Notes: generated by a model from the letters alone, not told the origin. Counted from the stretch's first letter, positions 1-7,614 are shown. The stretch: 12,696 bases of DNA from Pigoraptor vietnamica (GCA_943704525.1 CALSCQ010000114.1:5233-17928); one strand, 5' to 3'. Program-made: numbers and translations.

Positions 1-57
1 GGGGGGGGGCGGACGGAGAGTATAGTCATGTGAGACAAAGTCCGTCGCAAACAGGAA

Positions 58-95
<38 letters not shown>

Positions 96-141
96 ACACA
101 CGAGACAGCAACAAGCGACATAGCATCAAACTGAAACGCAC
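1..141 (-). other. Partial intron of the left-edge gene, running off the window
   Basis: Read on the minus strand, a GTGCGT donor begins at 141, directly after the signal-peptide exon. From about position 130 to the edge the minus strand has no AG dinucleotide. It holds a GT repeat (61-100) and finishes with a branch-like TGAC followed by a pyrimidine-rich run ending in the C tract that is the plus-strand G run at 1-9. This is how the 3' part of an intron normally looks, so the acceptor is probably just outside the window. An early AG at about 131 is too close to the donor to be used. Inference only; no acceptor is visible. Confidence 0.45.
61..100. repeat. CA/GT dinucleotide microsatellite
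   Basis: Fifteen CA units, one TA interruption, then four more CA units on the plus strand. It falls inside the inferred intron of the left-edge minus-strand gene, where the transcript reads as a GU repeat. Confidence 0.97.
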
Positions 142-320
142 ATGTACGAGTCGCTGTCCGGTGAGGCTGGACACAGTTTTCGCGGGTCGTCCCCCTCCGT
201 CGCTTCCGCACACGCGGATGGAGCGCGTGCCATTGCACACACCGATAAGCACAACGCAATCGCAAGCACCCAGCACGCAAGAGACGCGCGCCACGCGGTG
301 CGGCGACGCCGCACACTCAT
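142..320 (-). CDS. First exon of a secreted or membrane protein (partial, signal peptide)
   Basis: I do not recognise the protein. The ATG at 320 sits in a good initiation context (ACCATGA on the minus strand). It opens with MSVRRRRTAW, a basic n-region, followed by a hydrophobic core (roughly residues 14-29: LACWVLAIALCLSVCA) and small residues suited to signal peptidase cleavage near residues 36-40. An acidic, proline/serine-rich stretch with one Cys (about residues 41-59) follows. The exon ends in phase 2 at a GTGCGT donor at 141, leaving 59 full codons. If the donor were ignored the frame would stop at 126-128, giving only 64 residues. The open frame continues upstream of 320, but that part lacks protein-like character and lies in the gap before the divergent gene. 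Function unknown; a secreted, lumenal or type I membrane protein is likely. Confidence 0.5.
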
Positions 321-707
321 GGTTCCCCTCGCAGTTCGCAAGGGGCAGCGCCTGCAGAGCGCCGTCTGCGTCCAGTTACTCTCACTCTCGGACTGAACAC
401 GACTGGACAATGGATAGCAGTCCAGACACCAATACCCAGACTGACTCCAGCAATCATGCACATACACAGAGACTTTGAAATCCCTATCGCCACCCCTCGC
501 ATTCGCAACCCACGACCTTCTAGCCTTCCATCTCTCCAAAACCTCCGCATGGACACTTGAACAGCACAATGAACGAGAATAGAGACGCCGCTGCGCAGCC
601 AAATCCGCGATCCACCCGTGCGTCAGCAGCGGTGCCCGTTTTTTTGATCGCCGTCTTGTTGGCGCTGCAGCGTCCGCCCGCGTCCCCCACACCTGCGCCG
701 GCGCAGC
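321..707. promoter_or_regulatory. Divergent intergenic region, presumably bidirectional promoter
   Basis: About 390 bp separate the start codons of the left-edge minus gene and the plus-strand gene at 708. I see no convincing TATA box. On the plus strand, two upstream ATGs precede 708: a four-codon minimal frame at 549-560, and a 62-codon frame from 569 to 757 that overlaps the 708 start in a different frame. Positions 520-545 are pyrimidine-rich. Nothing else is recognisable. Confidence 0.3.
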
Positions 708-2483
708 ATGGCGGCAAAGGGAAATCGCAACCCCGAGTCGTTCGTGAGCACCTATAGTCGCGTGCAGGCGGTCTCGCGCTTGCCCACGCAGCATTTTCTC
801 ACTCCACTCGGAGAGAGCGGCAGGAAGCGTCGCCGCGTGCTCGGCCTCAACGCGACTGGGGACGTGTCTGTTGCGCAAGAGGGAGCGCGCATCGTTTCCG
901 CTCCTCGAGCCGCCGCAACGAGTGGATCGAACGAGATGGTGAGGTGGATGCTGCTTATGATGTTTGTGTTATTGACGCCCGTACACCATGTTGCTATTCG
1001 ACATCTTGAACAGGACGGCGGCCCGCACATCTCGCCTGTGGGAGGAGTCGACGGCACATCGCAGCAACCGCAAGCGGCGGGCCACGGTCGTCGCAAGCTT
1101 GCGTCGCTCAAGCCGACGGTGCTGGACGATACGTACGTCGACGTCGAGGGACCCATGGACGCCCTCGGCCCCCTCAAGAAGGCGGGCACGAAGCCTCGCG
1201 GGCGGCCGCGTCGTTCGTCCATGTCAGCGAAAGCGAACAGCGCCCCTAAGGCGACTAGCGTTGCGGCGAAGGCCGTCGTACTCGATCCATTGTCACAGGG
1301 GCCTGAGAGTGTGAGAGTGCCGCTTGCGGACGTGACCAACAAGGCCACCGGACCAGCGCGTGCGAAGCCCAAGCCGCGGAAAGCGAAGAAGTCGGGTGAG
1401 CGGGAATCTCACTGGGATTCCTTTTGTACTGCTCCAAGCCTGTCCTCTAACAATACTTCCGTGCAGAGGCATTCGACCCTCACGATGACGGTGGGTCGGG
1501 ATTTGTCTATGTACTCGCGCTGTCCCAAATAACCCAACAGTGTGCTTCCATTCGCAACCCATTGCAGCACTCGAGGGCTACGTGTTCGATCCCTCCACGC
1601 ATACGCTCAGCCGTCCCGCGAGCGTTCGCGCCGCTGCCCCGTCGCCCGCCGTTTCTCGCTCGGGCAGCTTCGTCGGCTACGCGTACGATCCCGCCGCGCC
1701 CGACTGGCACGGCCAAGAGAGCATGGAACTCTGCACGCCCGCGTCGCAACTCTATGTGCGTGAGGCAGGCCTGTTTTGGTGTCGTCGAGTGTTGCTCGTG
1801 AGCATGCTGTCCTTGTCATCATTCCAAATTCTTGTGGCATAACACCACATTCGCATTTCATCTTTTAAATTTCTCAGCTGTTGGCGCGAGCGTCGCAAGG
1901 CGACGTGTTCTCCGGAACGCGCACGGGAGTTCGCCCTTACGCCCCGGGGGGTCTTCCCGCCATTCAAGACCAGTCGCGGAGAGTTGATCGTCAGCAAGAC
2001 GACGCCTCGTTTCTCGCGTTCCGGGGGACGGCGAGCGCGGCGAGTTTTGTGACGTCGACGCCCGTGCCTCTGCAACCCGGCGATGGCGATGAAAGCGATG
2101 AGGACGCGTGGGGACTCCTCGCCAACGTCGTATCGACCATTCTCCAGCAAGAGGAGTCGGCCGCGCGCGCACGCGCTGAGCCGAATAGTTCTGACGCCCC
2201 CCGCGCTGTCGCTTATTCTGAGGAAAGCGTACATGACTACCATTCTGGACGTGCGACCGGTAGGCGCCGCTTCAGCGACGCCGAGAAGGATCTCATACAG
2301 CACAACTTTGGCGGTGACGTCGACGCGTACGAAGCGGTTGTCGAGGCGGAGGGCGACATCGACGTCCTCTTCGCGAGGTGGCCGGACGACACGGATATGC
2401 AGCCCTTGGCGCCGATTGACATGTTCGTGCGCCACAACGAGACGGCGTTGCCGACGACAGAGGAGAGGGTGCTGCCCTTCTGA
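708..2483 (+). CDS. Unrecognised basic nuclear protein with AT-hook and destruction-box motif
   Basis: Proposed exons are 708-938, 1014-1395, 1467-1490, 1568-1755 and 1878-2483, joining in frame to 476 aa. All introns are GT..AG with GTGAG, GTGGG or GTGCG donors; the second has a CTAAC branch-like motif. The ATG at 708 has a strong context (GCAGCATGG). Visible motifs, in order: TYSR (residues 15-18); a basic cluster KRRR (40-43); an AT-hook core PRGRPRR (138-144), which in known proteins binds the minor groove of AT-rich DNA; a perfect RxxLxxxxN destruction box, RVPLADVTN (178-186), very like that of B-type cyclins; a Lys/Arg/Pro-rich stretch (190-203) resembling an NLS; and three FDP/YDP motifs (about 207-260). 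The C-terminal 200 residues are acidic and include FSDAEKDLIQHNFGGDVDAY. No enzyme fold is seen. I infer a nuclear, possibly cell-cycle-degraded protein; the family is unknown. The first intron could instead be retained (see findings). Confidence 0.7.
939..1013 (+). other. Intron 1 of the AT-hook protein gene (75 nt, stop-free, 3n)
   Basis: GTGAGG donor at 939 and CAG acceptor at 1011-1013, phase 0. Its length is a multiple of three and it has no in-frame stop, so retention would insert 25 mostly hydrophobic residues (MLLMMFVLLTPVHHVAI core). It is visibly more AT-rich than the flanking exons, which favours an intron. Confidence 0.6.
1467..1490 (+). other. 24-nt microexon of the AT-hook protein gene
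   Basis: The exon lies between introns of 71 nt (1396-1466) and 77 nt (1491-1567). It is symmetric (phase 1 on both sides), so it can be included or skipped without changing the frame. It encodes EAFDPHDD, whose FDP echoes VFDP and YAYDP in the next exon; that supports it as coding rather than as part of one 172-nt intron. Confidence 0.5.
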
Positions 2484-2856
2484 GCACTTGCACTCGCAAC
2501 GGATTGCAGCGCGAGGTGAGTGATGGGCAAGGGAAGTGGTGTGTGGCTGTGAAAGTAGCTGACGCACTCGATCATTTTGGGCTCTCTTCGCTGCATGAAA
2601 ATTTAGTGTGTGTGCGGACCCAGTCCGTTGGTGGAGCTACAAGTGGCCACTCAATGGCAAGAAAGCGAGCGACGAGACACGACCAAAAGAGAGCGCGCGT
2701 GCAAAACACTCACACGGGCAAACATTAAAAAGCGCGGGGAAGGGAGGGGAAAATTGCGTCGGATCCTACATCACAGGCGCATGCCCAGACAACGACAGTG
2801 GGCGCAAATCGACGACAACGCACACGCCACACGCCGCGCGCGAAACACACCGCTCG
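2484..2856. other. Convergent 3' intergenic region
   Basis: The region separates two stop codons facing each other and should contain both 3' UTRs. On the plus strand an ATTAAA at 2724-2729, a common variant poly(A) signal, lies about 240 nt after the stop of the AT-hook protein gene. For the minus-strand fucosidase I see no AATAAA or close variant. Plus-strand ORFs here are not protein-like. Confidence 0.4.
2724..2729 (+). terminator. Possible poly(A) signal ATTAAA
   Basis: Hexamer variant in the 3' region of the plus-strand AT-hook protein gene, followed by a purine-rich tract. The match is short and could be chance; nothing shows it is used. Confidence 0.25.
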
Positions 2857-5800
2857 CTAGGACGACGACAGCGCCGGCGATGGCGTCATCCCGAAGCAGT
2901 ACGCAGAGGACGTCACAAGGGCGTAAGGAACGTACACGGCCAGCCCCTGCGCCAACTGCGCAATGGCCACGTTGTACGGACCCGCGAGAATGTCCACCTT
3001 GGTCGCCGTCACATTCGCCGCGACGATGTTTTCAAACACAACGACGAGGTCATCGCCCTCGACATAGCTGGCGGTGGCCGCAGTCACGTGGCCCAGCACG
3101 CACGCATAGAGAGTCGTCGTCGCCGCAGCTTCGTTAAAGGGCTCGGTGCTGACGGCCACGTTCGTGTTGTTGTTCGACGGCGCCGTCTCGGAGAGAAGGA
3201 AGCGCACACCCAGGGTCGAATTGTACACGGTGCCGGTCGATTTTGTCCATGGGACGGTGTTGTAGATGGCGACGCCATTCCCAGACAGCCAACGCCCGAC
3301 GCCGAGGAGCCTCAGGCGCTGTTCCGGAGGAATGGAACCGTCCGACATGGGCCCAATGTTGAGCAGGAGGTTGCCGTTCTTGCTGACGACATCGATGAGG
3401 GTGAGGACCATATCGTCGACGGTGAGAAGGGTCGAGCCGTTGTTCTCCAGCTGGTTGTAGCCTGTGCGGAAAACGAAATGTCGGATCAGCGGAATCATGG
3501 ACGGATATCGATCGACTCAACCAAAGAAGCGAGAGAGAGAAAGAGAAGGGAGAGGTTGAGAGCGCTTCGTTTTTAACCTGCAGAGTGTGAAAGCCGCCTC
3601 ATCGCCAACAGGGACGCACCGTACGAATACCCAAGGCCTCGCGTCATCTCCCACTTGTACGACGTCGTGTCCGTCTCGCTGTAATACTCGGGCGTCACGA
3701 AGTCTAGTGATGCACGGATGACGGATCAGAAAGCCGCCAATCGAAGCAGTAGGGCATACACGCACACAGGCACGCACGGACGCACACACACCTACACGCA
3801 CGCACGCATGATAAGACGCTAATGCACACACATTGGCCAGCAACACTTCAAACACACAGACGCCATCGCTCACACACCGTGGTGAAAGAGGGAGATTTTG
3901 GTGTCCTGCAAGAAGTCCGAGAAGCGGTCGTTGATGGTACCGTTGGGGAACGCATCGTAGTAGTTGAGCACAAATCCCTCCTTGTTCCAGCCGATGGGCG
4001 AGCTCATGTCGTTCCACAGAATGGACGGCTTGTACACAGACACCAACTCGCGCCACTGCGTCGAAACGAAAGTGAGCAAAATTGGCCTTCCCGCGCACAG
4101 ATAGAACATACCTATGCGCGTCCGTTGTGTGCGTGTGTGCAAAAGTGGAATCGTGCAATCGTGCAATGGCAAGGCGTTCGTGTGGGGATGCGATTGCGTA
4201 CACGCAAACCATACAGCCATACGGCCACGCTCCCCACAAATCCCCATCCCGTCACTCACCTGCGCGTCCACATAGTCCGTGTATGCGTTCGACTCGGGTA
4301 TGCCGAGGTCGAGATCGAGGAAACCGGAGAACGTGTAGTTGTTGACCGCCCAATCGTACCCTGCAGAGTAATAGCTGCACAAAATAATGGACGAACGCGA
4401 CAGTCAGACACACCGGTTGACACGTGAAGAAACAACAACACAGGCGCACACATGTTCCTCAACACAGGCGCACACATGTTCCTCTTTTGAGCAAGCACAC
4501 GCAGCACACACACACACAAAAAAAGACCACAGTTCAGCCGGCAGTCATAGGAGTTCAACTGACGACGACTCCACAGCACACAAACAAATAGAGACATGAC
4601 TGCGCAGACGACGCACGCACATTCCGAGCTGGAGGCCGCGCGAGCGCACTGCAGTCGCAAATTCGCCGACAAAGTCGCGCTTGGAATAGCAGTCGGTGCA
4701 CTTGGGGTGCACGACGGTGCTCGGCCAGAGGCAGTAACCTACACACACATGTATATGTGCACACGCGTGTTAATCCGTATTGCGCGAGCGTCCGTGTACA
4801 CAACAGAGATATATAGGACGCAATCAAATTCTCCAGAGACGCAACGTCCCCCTTGGCGACACATCGCTCCAGCAGCGCCGCACACGCGTATGAGTGCGCG
4901 AGTGTCCGTGTGTACACAAACACAGATATGCATACGCGTGAGTCGATTCATCCTGCGCGAGTGTCGTGTTTGCGCGCTTGCCTCCTGTGACCACATACAT
5001 CGACAACCCACGCCCGCACTCGCACGACTCACCCTCGTGGTGCTTCGCCACCATCACGCCGTACTTGGCACCCGCGGCAAGGATGAGATCCGCCCAATCC
5101 TGCGGCTCCGCAGCAGCGCTCGCCTGCACGAACTGCAGACATTTCGTGCGCATATATTCCAGTTACGTGCGGAGGAGAGTGAAGCGACAGCAGCGGTAAC
5201 AACCGGAGGTTCGAGAGCGCTCGCGACAAGACAAACGAAGAAGAAGATGCGCACGGCCACTGAAGAGGCATCCTGCACAGCGCGCGCACGCAACGCGCGG
5301 CCAAACGCTGCGCAAGCCATTCCTCACCTGCGCCCTGAAATTTTCGTACGGATAACCGGCGCCGTACGTCTGTTCGTGGTGCTTCTGTGCGTCGGTGCCG
5401 GAGATCTTAATCGAGTTGGCATACCACGCGGCATACGGGTTGTTCTTAAAGAAATAGGACCAGCCCTGCGAGGATATACGCACGCACACGGATGTGCTTC
5501 AATACACGAACACAACAGAACATAAGCGCACTGCACGTTGTACAGGGCAGAGTCCAGCTCGTGTCAGTCATGGGGCGTGGAATGCACACGCCCCGCGAGA
5601 CAGACGGAAGAGAGGGCCAATTGAGCAGGAAGAGGCGTCTGCACAAGCACCCACGTGCTGCCTGAGAATGTCGGCCGAGATGCCGGACAGCGGCGCGTAC
5701 GCAGGGACGCTAAAGGTGCCCCACGTCACAATAATGCCAAATTTGGCGTTGTTGTACCACGCGGGGGACGTGTGGTCGTTGATGGAGCGCACGGAATCGG

Positions 5801-5867
5801 AGCGCACGCACAGCGCGGCGAGGGCAAGCACGAGGGCGGCCGCCCGCAGCGCGCCAGTCGCACCCAT
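2857..5867 (-). CDS. FUCA1: GH29 alpha-L-fucosidase-like secreted glycosidase
   Basis: Eight exons (minus strand): 5867-5655, 5465-5328, 5132-5033, 4738-4621, 4374-4260, 4055-3878, 3703-3620 and 3461-2857, joining exactly to 516 aa. GH29 enzymes remove alpha-L-fucose from glycans with retention of configuration, in lysosomes or outside the cell. A signal peptide (MGATGALRAAALVLALAALC) leads the only suitable ATG. Family motifs follow in order: AKFGIIVTWG (41-50), ADLILAAGAKYGVMVAKHHEG (about 131-151), YKPSILWND (236-244) with D244 matching the catalytic nucleophile, the TPEYY and KWEMTRG region (291-310) with E306 as a candidate acid/base, and SKNGNLLLNIGP (342-353). A beta-rich C-terminal domain with several N-glycosylation sequons completes it. 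Length is normal for the family. Oddities: the usual HWG reads TWG (T48), and the EW pair after the first conserved block is not kept (QHGWSYFF). Either an altered specificity or a weak or inactive enzyme is possible. Family assignment is very secure; activity is not. Confidence 0.93.
3704..3877 (-). other. Intron 6 of the fucosidase gene, GU-rich in the transcript
   Basis: GTGTGT donor at 3877 and TAG acceptor at 3706-3704, 174 nt, phase 1. The plus strand at about 3757-3808 is a near-continuous ACGC/CACA run, so the transcript is rich in UGUG and UGCGUG. The assigned boundaries join NDRFSDF..HH to DFVTPEYY, as expected for GH29. Confidence 0.7.
4437..4484. repeat. Perfect 24-bp tandem duplication inside a fucosidase intron
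   Basis: Two identical, adjacent 24-bp copies (4437-4460 and 4461-4484), each containing AGGCGCACACATGTTCCTC. They lie within intron 4 (4620-4375). Perfect identity suggests a recent slippage-type duplication. Confidence 0.95.
4760..4929. repeat. Diverged direct repeat in fucosidase intron 3
   Basis: Two related stretches of about 50 bp, at 4760-4813 and 4881-4929, share CACACGCGT, TGCGCGAG, GTCCGTG, TACACAA and CAGATAT in the same order, with small indels. They lie in the longest intron of the gene (5032-4739), so an internal duplication probably expanded it. Confidence 0.6.
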
Positions 5868-6426
5868 CCTCGCCACCCACTCACACTGTGGAGAAACGCA
5901 ACAGCCACGCCACACACCGACGCGGCTGCCCTCTCTCGCTCGCCTCCGAAGGCCCTCACAACGCACACGCACGCGCGATGAAGAAAACGTGGACGATTAT
6001 AGTTTTTTTTGACGGCGAAAGTGCATGCCATGTCGGCCGGTGGGGTTGTGACTCGTCACGTGTGGTACCCTGTGGACCAATCGGATTGCGCCATGGGATC
6101 TGCTGCGGAGTGTGGATGGAAGGGTGGATGTTACGGTGTAGTGGTTGTGGTGGGTATTACACACTCAATGTCTACGCTTTTGAGTACCCCTCTGAGGCCT
6201 GTCTAGCCTCTTCTTTGCGTGAATCTCTTTTCCTAAGCGACACAGCCCGAGCCACAGTAGCAGTCGCTGTTTGTTTGAGAGTCCCATTCCACTCACAACT
6301 CAGTCGCGCGAGCGCCACTGGGATCTAAAGGACAGACACTTGTCCTGCCTCTGACGCCGGCACACATAGTCAGACATATAGGAAGATGTACATTGCGCTT
6401 AGAATTAAAGGAACACGCACGCGGAC
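5868..6426. other. Intergenic: dioxygenase 3' end and fucosidase promoter
   Basis: This is 559 bp between two head-to-tail minus-strand genes. Nearest the dioxygenase stop it should contain that gene's 3' UTR, although no AATAAA is visible. Nearer the fucosidase it holds a TATAAT-like element, a GTCACGTG box and an inverted CCAAT box (listed separately). An eight-T run is at 6003-6010. A plus-strand ORF (5978-6328) is present but not credible as a gene. Confidence 0.5.
5996..6083 (-). promoter_or_regulatory. Candidate fucosidase promoter elements
   Basis: On the minus strand a TATAAT-like box (6001-5996) lies about 130 nt upstream of the fucosidase ATG at 5867. Further upstream are a palindromic CACGTG core (6057-6062), as bound by bHLH or bZIP factors in other eukaryotes, and an ATTGG (inverted CCAAT) near 6080. 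Spacing is plausible for a core promoter with upstream elements, but each motif is short and could occur by chance. Confidence 0.25.
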
Positions 6427-7556
6427 TCAATCGAAGCGGTAGGCATCCATACAAAAAGCGCGCTTGACGACAGCCTCGTGCACCCGACTGCTCCCGGCCG
6501 CGCTGCTGCTTGATCGCTCCAGCCGCGACGACCCGCCAACGCCGGCGCCGAACGCCACGTGCAGGGGAATCAGGTGCTCTTCGCGAGGGTGGGACTTGCG
6601 AGCGCCAGGTGCTTCGAGGATGTTGACGAGCTTCTGCCGTGTTTCCGGCGAATACACGTCGTTGCCCTTGGGTTCGAGGAGCGTTTTCGCCACCCATTTT
6701 TGAAAATCGGCAGCCCATGCGACGGGAGGGTCGTTTGGACGCGCGTCGAACACTCCCCGGAGCTCGCCGAGGTTGTGTGTGAGTGCGCCGGAGCCAATAA
6801 TGAGGATGCCTTCCTCGCGCAGAGGGGCGAGTGCGACGCCCAGCTGGATGTGCTCTTCGGTGGAGAGATTGCGCCTGCGGGAAGTTCGAGATATCGGTTT
6901 CAAAACCGGCTGCATTCACGACACCATACTTGCATGCACACACACCACGCGACAGTCCTACATGCAGGCCAACATACGCGTCGGAGGCCTTGCCGGAGTA
7001 CATGCCACACAACTCACTTGAGCGACAGTTGGATAATGGGAACATCGCCCTCGGGAAATGCCACGCTCAGAGGGACAAAGACGCCGTGATCGTAGCCGCG
7101 CCGCGCAGTCGCCACCGGCAGACCCGCGTTCTGCAGCGCGTCTTGCACGCGCGCGGCGACTGCCCTGCTGAACTTCGGCTTCCATGCGAGGTTGTAGCTC
7201 TCGTCCGGGAAACCGTAGTAGTCGTAGAGAAGCTCCGTGTCCGTCTCGCTGTCCTGCAATCCCACCGTAAACACCGCCTCTTCCCAGTGCGCCGAGACGA
7301 CGACGATGGCGCGCGGCGATTCCGGCAAAGATGCCCTCAGGCCGCGCAGAAACTTGGCCGTGGGCGAGTGCTTGTCCATGCCCGCGAACATCGGGTACTC
7401 TTTGGCGTCAAAGAAGAAGCAGGGACCGCCGCCGTGGCTGATGTACAGAGAGGGCTGCGTGCGCGCCGCCGCGCTTGCTGTCGACGCCATGGTGCCGGCA
7501 AACACGGTGACCAGAGTGGAGAGAGAGGCAAGGGCTCGAAATGCGCGCACCGACAT
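6427..7556 (-). CDS. DODA: DODA-type (LigB-like) class III extradiol ring-cleavage dioxygenase
   Basis: Two exons, 7556-7018 and 6874-6427, join in phase 2 to 328 aa across a 143-nt GTGAGT..CAG intron. The family uses a metal held by histidines to open catechol-type rings; members include plant and fungal DOPA 4,5-dioxygenases and bacterial YgiD. Diagnostic blocks are present: SHGGGP (H41), VVVSAHWE (H90), YDHGVFVPL (H157), the QLSL strand at the splice junction, LIIGSGALTHNL (H213) and EEHLIPLHVAFGAG (H280). These conserved histidines are the candidate metal and substrate ligands. A serine-rich insert (about 295-310) interrupts the C-terminal end. The first ATG (7556) gives a hydrophobic, Arg-containing leader like a signal or mitochondrial targeting peptide. 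A second ATG at 7490 (ACCATGG) would give a 306-aa leaderless form, nearer the usual cytosolic length. The substrate cannot be read from the sequence. Confidence 0.93.
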
Positions 7557-7584
7557 TGAAGGGGAAGGTGGAAATGTGTGTGGC

Positions 7585-7614
7585 TGAAAGGGCAACAGCC
7601 CGACCGTATATATA
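7585..7614 (-). promoter_or_regulatory. TATA box and initiator of the dioxygenase gene
   Basis: A TATATATA octamer (7614-7607, minus strand) is followed by CTTTCAGCC, an initiator-like sequence whose A is at 7585, 29 nt downstream of the start of the TATA box. That is the canonical spacing. Transcription from 7585 would leave a 5' UTR of about 28 nt before the ATG at 7556, which supports 7556 as the main start. Confidence 0.55.

Noticed and set aside
126-878. 250-aa minus-strand open frame as one gene
   Set aside because: Only the part from 320 downward looks like protein (signal peptide). The upstream part overlaps the divergent gene's first exon and has a random-looking Arg/Ser-rich composition.
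939-1013. Reading the hydrophobic stretch as a genuine transmembrane helix of the AT-hook protein
   Set aside because: Consensus splice sites and lower GC content favour an intron, and a membrane anchor fits poorly with an AT-hook and NLS-like motifs. Kept only as a retention possibility.
752-1372. 206-aa minus-strand open frame opposite the AT-hook protein gene
   Set aside because: It is antisense to a well-supported exon, spans its intron, and has no recognisable motif; GC-rich coding DNA often leaves long open antisense frames.
708-2483. Naming the AT-hook protein securin, sororin or Wapl
   Set aside because: Only short linear motifs match; there is no Wapl domain or recognisable sororin or securin C-terminal region, so no name was assigned.
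2608-3576. 322-aa plus-strand open frame
   Set aside because: It is antisense to the last fucosidase exon, whose GH29 motifs are unambiguous; its Arg/His/Gly-rich composition is typical of a shadow frame.
4596-5525. 309-aa plus-strand open frame
   Set aside because: It runs antisense through several fucosidase exons and introns, with no domain or start context.
5978-6328. 116-aa plus-strand Cys-rich ORF starting MKKTWTIIVFF
   Set aside because: It begins in the fucosidase promoter region and crosses an eight-T run. It has no recognisable motif or promoter, and its length is within chance for this composition.
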